Of a stretch of DNA of 64,000 bases, positions 8,898-17,416 are shown piece by piece. How positions within the stretch are numbered: the first letter of the stretch is position 1; every line of letters begins with the position of its first letter. Made by a program: the position numbers and the translations under genes. The notes under the pieces are model-generated. The model was not told the DNA's origin. It did no database searches and worked only from the letters and a program-made list of their open reading frames with translations. The DNA lies in assembly GCA_964399635.1 (NCBI GenBank), contig CAYNRU010000046.1:19855-83854 (forward strand), in the 5' to 3' direction. This DNA comes from UBA4615 sp964399635. Lineage in GTDB: Bacteria; Pseudomonadota; Gammaproteobacteria; Burkholderiales; Burkholderiaceae_E.

Positions 8898-10538
8898 TCA
8901 TCCGATCGCAACGCAGTTCTTGCCGGCATGCTTGGCCTGGTACATCGCTTCGTCGGCGCGACCCAGCGCCGCGCCCAGGCCGTCCTGCGGGTCGACCTGA
9001 GTCGTGCCCGCCGAGAAGGTGATGAAGATCTGCTGCGAGCCGTATAGGTAGACCGCGCGCGTCAGCTCGCGCTGCACGCGCACCAGCATCTCGCGCGCCT
9101 GCACGACCGTCATGCCCGGCAGCAGGATCACGAACTCCTCGCCGCCATAGCGCGCAACCGTGTCGCCCGGGCGCACCTTGGCCTGCAGCAGGCCGGCTAG
9201 GTGGCGCAGCGCACCGTCGCCCGCCTGGTGGCCGAGCGCGTCGTTGACCTTCTTGAAGTCGTCGATGTCGAGCAGCGCGATGGCGAGCGGATCGCCGTTG
9301 GCGCGCAGCCCGATCGTCGCTCGGTCGAAGGCGTCCTCCAGCCCCGCCCGGTTGGCCGTGCGGGTGAGATGGTCGGTCAGAAGCCGCTCGCTCGCCTGCG
9401 CGAGATCGCGCTCGAGGCGCTCGACCTCGAACTCCAGCGCCTGCGCATGCGCCGAACGGCCGTCGAGGTCATGGCGAACGAGGTCGACGGCGTCGTGCAT
9501 GCCGCGGGTGTCGGAGAGCAGCACGCGGACACGATCGGTGATGCTCTCCAGCGAGACCGCGTCCGACAGCGCCTGCATGTGGCCGGTCAGGGTGGCGCCG
9601 AAACCCGCGGATCGCTCGCCCATCTGCGACATCTGGTCGATCAGGTGGGGCAGCAGGTCGCGCAGGGAAGCGAGCGCGTCGCGACGGCTGCGGGTGATCG
9701 ACTGCTGCGTGACCAGCGCCTGCTGCAGCAATGTACGCGCCGCCGACAGGGAGCGGCGGTCGACGTCGTCGCGCACGGCGTCGCGCACGGCGTCGACCTG
9801 GGCGACGATCCAGCTGCCCTCTTCCGCGACGGCCTCGAAGCTCGCGCACAGGGACATCACGATCTCGACGAGCTCCGCATTGACCTTGCGCAGGCGCGCC
9901 ATGTCGTGGCTCGGCACCGGCAGGCCCCCGGCCTCGGCGCCGTCCGGCACGCGCGCGTCCGCGATGCCTTGCGCGGCCACGCTCATCCCGGGCGGATCGG
10001 GCGCGGGCTCCACCGGCACGGATGGGTCCATCCGCCATTGCACCAGCAGCAGCTCGAGCTGCGCGCGCAGCGCGCCGTCGTTCGACGCGTGCTCGTGCGA
10101 CACGGCGATCAGCGCATCCAGCCGGCGCACGCTTGGCCACTCGCGCCCCGACAGCAAGGCAGCCTCACCCAACGCGACCAGCAGCGCGCCCCACTGCCCG
10201 CGGGGCGCCTGCCTGGCGATCTGCAGCAGGGTCGCCAGCGCGTCGCTCCAGCGCTGCTCGCGCACCGCGCTCGACAGGCCGGCGAAGCCGGGCTCAGCCT
10301 GCGCCGCCCGCTGGGTCAGCAGCCGGACCGCGGCCTGCGCAACCTGCTCGGCGTCGGCGCCGCTGGCCGGACCGCCGACCTCGGCCCAGGCGTGCCGGTA
10401 ATTGCCGGGCGACGGCGCCAGCTTGCGCTCGGCCATGAACCGGATCGCCGCACGAGCCGCCTCGGTCGGGGACAGGGCGCAGTGGGCGCCGGCGGTGTTC
10501 GCCGCGGGGCTCGAGGGACCGTTCACTCTGGCCGTCAA
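8898..10538 (-). CDS. GGDEF diguanylate cyclase
   Basis: This enzyme makes cyclic di-GMP from two GTP. With the TTG start at 10538 it has 546 residues; AGGAG lies 8 bases upstream of that TTG, and the N-terminus then matches the usual LSPTEAARAAIRFMAERKLAPSP-type opening of this subfamily. The frame is open further upstream but would run into the divergent kinase gene. A long helical N-terminal region of about 370 residues precedes the C-terminal GGDEF domain. Its active-site loop GGEEF is intact, and RPGD sits five residues before it, the RxxD inhibitory site where product binds. No membrane segment is visible, so it is probably cytosolic. Confidence 0.93.
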   Translation of the reverse strand: MTARVNGPSSPAANTAGAHCALSPTEAARAAIRFMAERKLAPSPGNYRHAWAEVGGPASGADAEQVAQAAVRLLTQRAAQAEPGFAGLSSAVREQRWSDALATLLQIARQAPRGQWGALLVALGEAALLSGREWPSVRRLDALIAVSHEHASNDGALRAQLELLLVQWRMDPSVPVEPAPDPPGMSVAAQGIADARVPDGAEAGGLPVPSHDMARLRKVNAELVEIVMSLCASFEAVAEEGSWIVAQVDAVRDAVRDDVDRRSLSAARTLLQQALVTQQSITRSRRDALASLRDLLPHLIDQMSQMGERSAGFGATLTGHMQALSDAVSLESITDRVRVLLSDTRGMHDAVDLVRHDLDGRSAHAQALEFEVERLERDLAQASERLLTDHLTRTANRAGLEDAFDRATIGLRANGDPLAIALLDIDDFKKVNDALGHQAGDGALRHLAGLLQAKVRPGDTVARYGGEEFVILLPGMTVVQAREMLVRVQRELTRAVYLYGSQQIFITFSAGTTQVDPQDGLGAALGRADEAMYQAKHAGKNCVAIG

Positions 10539-10798
10539 CGGGTCGTCTCCTGCAGGATTCGTCGAACGGGGGCGGCAGGCGCCATGCGCCATGCCTCGGC
10601 GGCGGGGCGGGGAGGCGGGCCGACTGCAACCCCGGGCATCTGGAGGGACCTTGCCGCACAGCGGACTTCTTGCATGTTGTCGGCAGGCGGCGTTCGGGCT
10701 GGAGATCGACCGCTGAAACAGACCGACGGACGGACGGCTGCGGCGGAGGGCGTGCGTCGACGGGTTTTCGGGTAAGGTTGGCGCCCTAGACGGCCCGC

Positions 10799-12745
10799 AT
10801 GACCCCGCTTCCAGACCGCCTCCGGCTCCCCCTCGCATGGCGCGCCCGCGCCGCCGCACGCGGGGTCCTACTGTCCATCGCGGTGGGCCTGGCACCGCTC
10901 GGCTCGCGGGCGGCCGGTCCCGACCTCGCCTCCGAAGGAGTCGGCGACGGCCCCCTGCCCATCGGCCTGGTACTGGTGTCTCTGCTCGTGCTGGCCGCGA
11001 TCGCCGCGATCGCCGCCCGGCGCCTGATGTCGAATGGACGCCGCGCGGCCTCCACCGCCTCCCCCACTGCCGGCCACGACGCCGCGCCGGCCGGCCGCAT
11101 GGCCGGGCCGGCGGCCACAGCGGTCATGGCCGCCATGCTCGCCGAGCGCGCAGGCCCGCCCGCCCCAACGCAGTCGGGCCCGGCGACCCTTCCCATGCCC
11201 GACCCGTCCGAGGCACGCCTGCCGCCCGCCGCGGCGCCGCCCGAGTCCTCCGACGTCCGCGTCCAGCTCGACACCCTCAGGCGGCTGTCGCGCGAGGTCT
11301 ACTGGGAGCAGGACGCGCACGGCACGATCACCCGGGTCGACGACGGCCCGGTCCCCTCGCCGCTGAGCCTGCGCCTGGGCCGCCGCCGCTGGGACGACGG
11401 TGCGCTGCCGCTGTCGGGAGGCGACTGGTCCGCCCACCAGGCCGAGCTGGCGCGCCAGGAGCCCTTCGTCGACCTGGCCTGGGTCTGGTGCGACGCCACC
11501 GGTCGGGTCCGCGTCGCCATCGACAGCGGCCTGCCCCGCCACGACGCCGACGGTCGCTTCGTCGGGTACACCGGCGTCTCGCGCGACGCTGGCGCCGACA
11601 CGGTGTCCGACCGCGCCCGCCGGCTCGCCACCGCCGCGCTGCTGGCGGCCGTAGAACCGGTGCTCTGGATCGAGGCCGCGGCGGGCGAACGGCCGGGTTG
11701 GCGCGTGATCTGGGCCAACTCGGCAGCCTGCCGGCTGTTCGACCGCACCGAGCGCGAGCTGGCCGCCCTGCCCTGCGAGACGCTGTTCGGGCCGGACTCG
11801 GGCGCCGCGGTGGGCAGCCTTGACCAGTTGCTGCGCGGACGGCGCGAGGGCAGGCTGTACGGCGACCTGGCACGCAAGTACGGCGAGACCCGCTCGGTCG
11901 AGATCCGGCTCGAACCGCTGCCCGGCGACGTCGCGCTGCGCGCATGCGCGGCCCTGCTGATCCACGATCGCTCAGCCGACCAGGAGCGCCTGCGGGAGGA
12001 CAGCCGCGCGATCGAGCGGCTGCGCACGCGGATGCGCGAGCGCACCCTGGAGCTCGAGGTCACTGCCAAGGAGCTGGAGTCCTTCACCTACACCGTGTCG
12101 CACGACCTGCGTGCGCCTATCCGCGTCGTCGAGGGCTTCGCGCGGATCGTCCAGGAGGACTACGCCGACCGGATCGACCGGGTCGGGCACGACCACCTGC
12201 AGCGCATCCTGAGCGCCGCGACGCGGATGACCGAGATGATCGACGCGCTGCTCGGACTGTCGCGCCTGTCGGGGCAGCCGCTCGTGACCGAGCAGGTCGA
12301 CCTGTCGCGGCTCGCCGACACCATCGCGGAGTCGCTGCGCGCGGGCGAGCCGCAGCGGCGCGCAATCGTCACCGTACAGCCCGGCATGCAGGCCGAGGGC
12401 GATCGCATGCTGCTGCGCGCACTGCTCGAGAACCTGATCGGCAACGCCTGGAAGTACAGCGCGCGGCGGCCCGAGGCGCTGATCGACGTGTCTTGCAGTG
12501 GCGAGGGGCAGGAGGCCGTCTACTGCGTGACAGACAACGGCGAGGGCTTCGACATGCGCTTCGCCGACCGGCTGTTCGGGGTCTTCCAGCGCCTGCACAG
12601 CGCGGCCGACTTCCCCGGGACCGGGGTGGGGCTGGCGACCGTGCAGCGCATCGCGCGCCGCCACGGCGGGCGTGTCTGGGCCGAATCCGAGGCCGGCTGC
12701 GGCAGCCGCTTCTACTTCACGCTGTGGGACAAGCCGGGCCGCTGA
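10799..12745 (+). CDS. Membrane PAS sensor histidine kinase
   Basis: A 648-residue kinase. The N-terminus has an export-type hydrophobic stretch (about 20-39, with Ala-rich cleavage-like region SRAAG) and a second membrane segment at about 54-73. A PAS-like region lies at about 155-270 (EVYWEQDAHGTITRVDD, then FVGYTGVSRD) and a second at about 280-395 (VLWIEAAAG, VIWANSAACRLFDRTE). A coiled coil leads to HisKA with the phospho-accepting His in YTVSHDLRAPIR. HATPase motifs follow: NLIGNAWKYS, TDNGEGFD and GTGVGLATVQRI. The C-terminal half resembles bacteriophytochrome-type kinases. No cognate regulator is next to it. The start lacks a clear ribosome-binding site. Confidence 0.92.
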   Translation: MTPLPDRLRLPLAWRARAAARGVLLSIAVGLAPLGSRAAGPDLASEGVGDGPLPIGLVLVSLLVLAAIAAIAARRLMSNGRRAASTASPTAGHDAAPAGRMAGPAATAVMAAMLAERAGPPAPTQSGPATLPMPDPSEARLPPAAAPPESSDVRVQLDTLRRLSREVYWEQDAHGTITRVDDGPVPSPLSLRLGRRRWDDGALPLSGGDWSAHQAELARQEPFVDLAWVWCDATGRVRVAIDSGLPRHDADGRFVGYTGVSRDAGADTVSDRARRLATAALLAAVEPVLWIEAAAGERPGWRVIWANSAACRLFDRTERELAALPCETLFGPDSGAAVGSLDQLLRGRREGRLYGDLARKYGETRSVEIRLEPLPGDVALRACAALLIHDRSADQERLREDSRAIERLRTRMRERTLELEVTAKELESFTYTVSHDLRAPIRVVEGFARIVQEDYADRIDRVGHDHLQRILSAATRMTEMIDALLGLSRLSGQPLVTEQVDLSRLADTIAESLRAGEPQRRAIVTVQPGMQAEGDRMLLRALLENLIGNAWKYSARRPEALIDVSCSGEGQEAVYCVTDNGEGFDMRFADRLFGVFQRLHSAADFPGTGVGLATVQRIARRHGGRVWAESEAGCGSRFYFTLWDKPGR

Positions 12746-12838
12746 GCGCAGGGCGCCCCCGGCGCGGCAAACCGAGCCGCGATGCACTGCGCCGGTCGTC
12801 GGGCGAGGCATACTGCGACGCACGAGGAGGGAACACCC

Positions 12839-13576
12839 ATGAGCGACAAGACGAACCTGGACGCGCAGCGCGTCGACCTGGCCGCCGCCCTGCGCGGCGC
12901 CGCCCGCTACGGGCTCAACGAAGGGGTCTGCAACCACTTCAGTCTCGAGGTGGGCGAGGACCGCTACCTGATCAACCCGCAGGGCCTGCACTGGTCCGAG
13001 GTGACCGCGGGCGACATGCTGCTGATCGACGGCTCGGGCCGCGTGATCGAGGGCCGCCATCCGCTGGAGCCGACAGCCTTCTTCATCCACAGCCGCATCC
13101 ACCGGATGCACCGGCACGCCAGGGCGGTGCTGCACACGCACATGCCCTACGCGACCGCGCTGACGCTGGTCGATGGCATGCGCCTCGAGTGGTGCAACCA
13201 GAACGTGCTGCGCTTCTGGGGGCGGGTGGCCTGGGACGATCAGTACAACGGTCTCGCACTCGACGCCGTCGAGGGCGATCGCATCGCCGCCGGCATGACC
13301 GGCAAGGACGTGATGTTCATGGCGAGCCACGGCATCACGGTGGTCGGCCAGAGCCTCGCCTGGGCCTTCGACGACCTGTACTACCTCGAGCGCGCCTGCA
13401 TGAGCCAGGTGCTCGCGACGCAGGCCGCCGCCGGCCGGCCGCTGCGCCGCGTGCCCGACGCGCTGTGCGAGCGCGTGGCCGCGCAGATCGCCGGCGAGCG
13501 CGCGCAGTCCGACCTGTTCTTCGACTCGGTCAAGCGCCTGCTCGACCGCGACGCGCCCGGCTGGCGCGCCCTCTGA
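12839..13576 (+). CDS. Class II aldolase/adducin family protein
   Basis: A 245-residue metal-dependent aldolase-fold protein (fuculose-1-phosphate aldolase family). Metal-binding histidines are seen in LHTHMPYA (HxH) and in ASHGITVVG; an acidic segment LEPTAFFIHSRIH precedes them. GAGGAGGG lies 7 bases before the ATG at 12839, which decides this start over an ATG 57 bases upstream. It is followed after 14 bases by the PaaZ-like gene, so they are very likely co-transcribed. Members of this fold also include decarboxylases and proteins of unknown function, so the substrate is open. Confidence 0.9.
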   Translation: MSDKTNLDAQRVDLAAALRGAARYGLNEGVCNHFSLEVGEDRYLINPQGLHWSEVTAGDMLLIDGSGRVIEGRHPLEPTAFFIHSRIHRMHRHARAVLHTHMPYATALTLVDGMRLEWCNQNVLRFWGRVAWDDQYNGLALDAVEGDRIAAGMTGKDVMFMASHGITVVGQSLAWAFDDLYYLERACMSQVLATQAAAGRPLRRVPDALCERVAAQIAGERAQSDLFFDSVKRLLDRDAPGWRAL

Positions 13577-13590
13577 CCCGGAGCCGCTCG

Positions 13591-15642
13591 ATGCCCGACG
13601 TCCTTCGCAGCCTCATCGCCGGCCGCTGGGTCGGCGCCACCCCCGACCTCCCGCTGGCCAGCGCCATCGACGGGCGGGTGGTCGCCTTCACGCACCGCGA
13701 GCACCCGGATTTCGGCGAGGCGCTCGCATGGGCCCGCGGCGAGGGCCTGCGCAGCGTGCTGGGCCTGGACTTCCAGGGACGCGCCGCGGTGCTGCGCGCC
13801 CTCGCCCGGCACCTGGGCGAGCACAAGGAGGCGCTGTACGCGGTGTCGGCCTGGACGGGCGCGACGCGGCGCGACGGCTGGATCGACATCGAAGGCGGCA
13901 TCGGCACGCTGAACGCATACGCGGCGCTTGCCGTCGCCGACCTGCCCTCGGGCAACCTCGTCCACGAGGGGCCGGCCGCGCCGCTCGGCCGCAAGGGCGG
14001 CTTCGCGGGCACCCACGTGCTGGTGCCGCGGCGCGGGGTCGCGGTCCACGTCAACGCCTTCAACTTCCCGGTCTGGGGGCTGCTCGAGAAGTTCGCGCCG
14101 GCCTTCCTAGCCGGCATGCCCTGCATCGTCAAGCCCGCCACCGCGACCGCCTACCTGACCGAGGCGCTGGTCCTGCAGATCCATGCGTCCGGTCTGCTGC
14201 CGCCCGGCGCGCTGCAGCTGGTGGTGGGCGGCGTGGGCGACCTGCTCGAGCGGCTCGGCACGCAGGACGTGGTCACCTTCACCGGGTCGGCCGAGACCGC
14301 GGCGCGGCTGCGCACGCACCCCAACCTCGTGCGCAACGCGATTCCGTTCAACGCGGAGGCCGATTCGCTCAACGCGGCGATCCTCGGACCCGATGTGGCG
14401 CCGGGCAGCCGGGAGTTCGACCTGTTCGTCGACGAGGTGGTGCGCGAGATGACGGTCAAGGCCGGCCAGAAGTGCACCGCGATCCGGCGCGCGATCGTGC
14501 CGCAGGGCCGCCTGGACGCGGTCGCTCAGGCGCTGCGCGCGCGGCTGGCCGCAGTGGTGACGGGCGACCCCGCGCTGGAGGGCGTCGAGATGGGCGCGCT
14601 CGCCTCCCGCACCCAGGTTCAGGACGTGGGCGAGCAGGTCGCGCGCCTGTCGCGCGACTGCGAGACCGTGTGGGGCGCCGCCGACGGCTTCTCGCCGCGC
14701 GGCGAGCGGGTGGCGGGCGGCGCGTTCTTCCCGCCGACGCTGCTGTGCTGCACGCGGCCCCACGAGGTCGCGTCGGTGCACGAGCTCGAGGCCTTCGGGC
14801 CGGTCGCGACGCTGATGCCCTACACGGACCTCGACGACGCCGTCGCGCTCGCCGCGCGCGGGCGCGGCAGCCTCGTCGCGACCCTGGTGACCGCCTCGCC
14901 CGCGGTCGCGGCCGAGGCGATCCCCCGGCTGGCGGCCTGGCACGGGCGGCTGCACGTGCTCGACGCCGAGGCCGCCGTCGAGTCGACCGGCCACGGCTCC
15001 CCGCTGCCCGGGCTCAAGCACGGTGGCCCCGGGCGCGCTGGTGGCGGCGAGGAGCTCGGCGGGCTGCGGGCGGTCACCCATTACCTGCAGCGCGCCGCGC
15101 TCCAGGGGTCGCCGACGATGCTCACCGCGATCACCGGCGAGTACGTGCGCGGCGCGAAGGTCAACGAGTCCGACCTGCACCCGTTCCGCAAGCACTTCGA
15201 GGACATCGCGGTCGGCGACTCGCTGCTCACGCACCGGCGCACGGTCAGCGAGGCCGACCTCGTGCTGTTCGGCGGCCTGTCGGGCGACTACTTCTACATG
15301 CACTTCGACGAGCCGGCGGCGCGCGCGAGCGCATTCGGCAAGCGGATCGCCCACGGCTACTTCGTGCTGTCGGCGGCGGCGGGCCTGTTCGTATGGCCCT
15401 CCCCGGGTCCGGTGCTGGCCAACTACGGGCTCGACACGCTGCGGTTCGTCAAACCGGTGGGGATCGGGGACACGATCCAGGCGCGGCTCACCTGCAAGCG
15501 CAAGACCGACCGGCCGCGCAAGCCCGCCGACACGGTCGGCCAGGGGGTGGTGGCGTGGGACGTGCAGGTGACCAACCAGGAGGGGGCGCTGGTGGCGTCC
15601 TACGACATTCTGACGCTGGTGGCCAAGCGCGCGGATGCCTGA
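13591..15642 (+). CDS. paaZ: PaaZ-like aldehyde dehydrogenase/MaoC hydratase fusion
   Basis: A 683-residue bifunctional protein, the length of E. coli PaaZ (681). The N-terminal aldehyde dehydrogenase (about 1-515) shows NAFNFPVWGLLEKFAPA, the general base Glu in FNAEADSLN, and the catalytic Cys in GQKCTAIR. The C-terminal MaoC-type hotdog (about 530-683) has the hydratase pair Asp/His in LSGDYFYMHFDE. In the phenylacetate pathway this enzyme opens the oxepin-CoA ring by hydrolysis and oxidises the resulting semialdehyde. No other paa gene is in the window, so its partners are elsewhere or the substrate differs. It is coupled to the upstream aldolase and followed by a hairpin. Confidence 0.92.
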   Translation: MPDVLRSLIAGRWVGATPDLPLASAIDGRVVAFTHREHPDFGEALAWARGEGLRSVLGLDFQGRAAVLRALARHLGEHKEALYAVSAWTGATRRDGWIDIEGGIGTLNAYAALAVADLPSGNLVHEGPAAPLGRKGGFAGTHVLVPRRGVAVHVNAFNFPVWGLLEKFAPAFLAGMPCIVKPATATAYLTEALVLQIHASGLLPPGALQLVVGGVGDLLERLGTQDVVTFTGSAETAARLRTHPNLVRNAIPFNAEADSLNAAILGPDVAPGSREFDLFVDEVVREMTVKAGQKCTAIRRAIVPQGRLDAVAQALRARLAAVVTGDPALEGVEMGALASRTQVQDVGEQVARLSRDCETVWGAADGFSPRGERVAGGAFFPPTLLCCTRPHEVASVHELEAFGPVATLMPYTDLDDAVALAARGRGSLVATLVTASPAVAAEAIPRLAAWHGRLHVLDAEAAVESTGHGSPLPGLKHGGPGRAGGGEELGGLRAVTHYLQRAALQGSPTMLTAITGEYVRGAKVNESDLHPFRKHFEDIAVGDSLLTHRRTVSEADLVLFGGLSGDYFYMHFDEPAARASAFGKRIAHGYFVLSAAAGLFVWPSPGPVLANYGLDTLRFVKPVGIGDTIQARLTCKRKTDRPRKPADTVGQGVVAWDVQVTNQEGALVASYDILTLVAKRADA

Positions 15643-15658
15643 GGGCGGGCATCACCTC

Positions 15659-15693
15659 GCCGGACCGAACAGACGGTCCGGCACGGCGCTTTT
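15659..15693 (+). terminator. Intrinsic terminator after paaZ-like gene
   Basis: A 9-base-pair perfect stem (15659-15667 with 15674-15682, loop AACAGA) is followed by a short GC-rich spacer and four T residues at 15690-15693. It lies 17 bases past the stop of the PaaZ-like gene and marks the left boundary of the glycan island. The T-run is short, so efficiency is uncertain. Confidence 0.6.
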
Positions 15694-15769
15694 CGAGGCT
15701 TAAGTTCGGCGGCGGGCGGCCTACTGTGGCATCTGTCCACGTCCCGCCACGACACGCCCGAGGTCCTCG

Positions 15770-17416
15770 ATGCAATTGCCAGCCGTGAATCTCGTCGTCG
15801 TCCAGCCGACGGGCTATCTGCATTCCCTCGGGTTCCTCGACCAGGCACGCTACTTCCGGTATCAGTTCCGTCGCCTGGGGGCGACGGTTACGATCTCGAA
15901 AAACCGGCTCCGCGAGGATGCGGTGAACTTCGTGTTCGGCGCGCACCTGGGCTTCGATCCGGAATCGAAACGGCGCAGCACCTGCATCTTCGTCAACCTG
16001 GAGCAGTTGGGACCGGGCGGAGCGGCTGTCTCCGAGGCCTACACCACACTGCTGCGCGGTAGCGCGGTGGTCGACTACGACGCCGAGAACGTCGGATACT
16101 ACGCGGACGATCCGACCGACGTGCCGATCGTGCCGTTCCTGTACGCCCCCTACTTGAACGAGGCCGGGGTGCTCCCGATCGAGGAGCGTCCGATCGACCT
16201 GCTCTTCTTCGGCAGCGTCAATCAGCGACGGCAGGCATTCCTGCAGCGGATCGAGGCGAGCGGCGTGCAGGTCGCCATGTTCGACCAGGCGCTCTACGGC
16301 CCGGAACGCGACCACTTCATCCGGCAGTCCAAGGCAGTTCTGAACTGCCACTTCTACGAGACGAGCCGCTTCGAGCAGGCAAGGGCTTTCCACAGCCTGT
16401 CCCTCGGCACGCCGGTCATCTCGGAGCGGACTGCCCGCACCGCGCCACCCGGACCGTTCGAGTCGGCGCTGTTCTGGGTCGACGACCACTCGATCGAATC
16501 GTTCTTCCGGGACACCTTCCGCGGCCCGGCTTTCGCCATCGCCGCTAAGGCGAGGATCGAGGGGTTCAGAGCGACCGATCCCATCGAGCCCTACGCCGAC
16601 CTCCTCGCATTCGCGGCGGGTTACCACGAAGGCGCCAGCAGCACGAGGAGCACCGACCCGTGGCGACCGCGTCAGCTGAACCTCGGGTCCGGCAAGGACT
16701 ACAGGGCGGGATGGCTGAACGTCGACATCCTCGACCGCAGTGAGCCGGACCTCGTGCTGGACCTCGCAACGCCGTTGTCTTTGCCCGCCACGCTGCCCGG
16801 TTGCCGCGGCGGCGAGGTACGCCTCGAGGCAGGCTGTCTGGACCGTGTGTACGCCAACAACGTCCTGGAGCACGTCCCCGACCTGCCGAGGCTGATGACC
16901 AACCTGCTGACGCTGCTCAAAGTGGGCGGTGAACTCGAGATCGAAGTTCCCCACGAGCGGGCGCCTACGGCTTGGCAGGACCCCACTCATCTGCGCGCGC
17001 TCAACGAGCACTCGTGGCTGTACTACACGGACTGGTTCTGGTATCTCGGATGGTTCGAGCATCGCTTCGAGATCGTCCGTTCAGAATGGCTCGATCTGCA
17101 GCTTCAACCGTGCGAGCGATCGAACGCCGCGTTCATGAAGGTGCTGCTGCGCAAGACCTTCACGACGGCATCCGACCGCATGACGGCCAGGACCCTGCAG
17201 CCCGACTTCGGTGGCATCGAAGACGACCTGTCGGTCTTCGAGGCAAGCCCCGTATCCGGGCGGCAGCCCAAATCCCCGATCGACGCAGTCGATGCTGCCA
17301 CGGCCGCGCGAGCGCCCACCAGACCCCCGCAGCACAACGCACCGACACCACAGCCAGCGTCGCCAAGCGCGCCCCGGGAGTCGTCGTCCGACCGCGACGT
17401 GGTCCGGAGCGTGTGA
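15770..17416 (+). CDS. Glycosyltransferase-like/SAM methyltransferase fusion
   Basis: A 548-residue two-domain protein. Residues about 8-285 look like a GT-B-type module: an N-terminal strand VVVQPTGYLHSLGF, then PIDLLFFGSVNQRR and LNCHFYETSRFEQARAFHSLSLGTPVISE, which resembles the nucleotide-sugar-binding half of group 1 glycosyltransferases. Residues about 300-460 are a class I methyltransferase with the SAM-binding motif LNLGSGKDYRAGWLNVD, then ANNVLEHVPDLP and LLKVGGELEIEVPHE. Residues from about 490 are Pro/Ala/Ser-rich and probably disordered. It overlaps the aminotransferase gene by one base (TGATG). The acceptor and sugar are unknown; the fusion implies that glycosylation and methylation are coupled. 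Confidence 0.85.
   Translation: MQLPAVNLVVVQPTGYLHSLGFLDQARYFRYQFRRLGATVTISKNRLREDAVNFVFGAHLGFDPESKRRSTCIFVNLEQLGPGGAAVSEAYTTLLRGSAVVDYDAENVGYYADDPTDVPIVPFLYAPYLNEAGVLPIEERPIDLLFFGSVNQRRQAFLQRIEASGVQVAMFDQALYGPERDHFIRQSKAVLNCHFYETSRFEQARAFHSLSLGTPVISERTARTAPPGPFESALFWVDDHSIESFFRDTFRGPAFAIAAKARIEGFRATDPIEPYADLLAFAAGYHEGASSTRSTDPWRPRQLNLGSGKDYRAGWLNVDILDRSEPDLVLDLATPLSLPATLPGCRGGEVRLEAGCLDRVYANNVLEHVPDLPRLMTNLLTLLKVGGELEIEVPHERAPTAWQDPTHLRALNEHSWLYYTDWFWYLGWFEHRFEIVRSEWLDLQLQPCERSNAAFMKVLLRKTFTTASDRMTARTLQPDFGGIEDDLSVFEASPVSGRQPKSPIDAVDAATAARAPTRPPQHNAPTPQPASPSAPRESSSDRDVVRSV

Noticed and set aside
11944..15642. Plus-strand frame extending the PaaZ-like protein by about 550 residues upstream
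   Set aside because: The extra part overlaps the histidine kinase and the aldolase in another frame and has no domain; the family length is matched from 13591.
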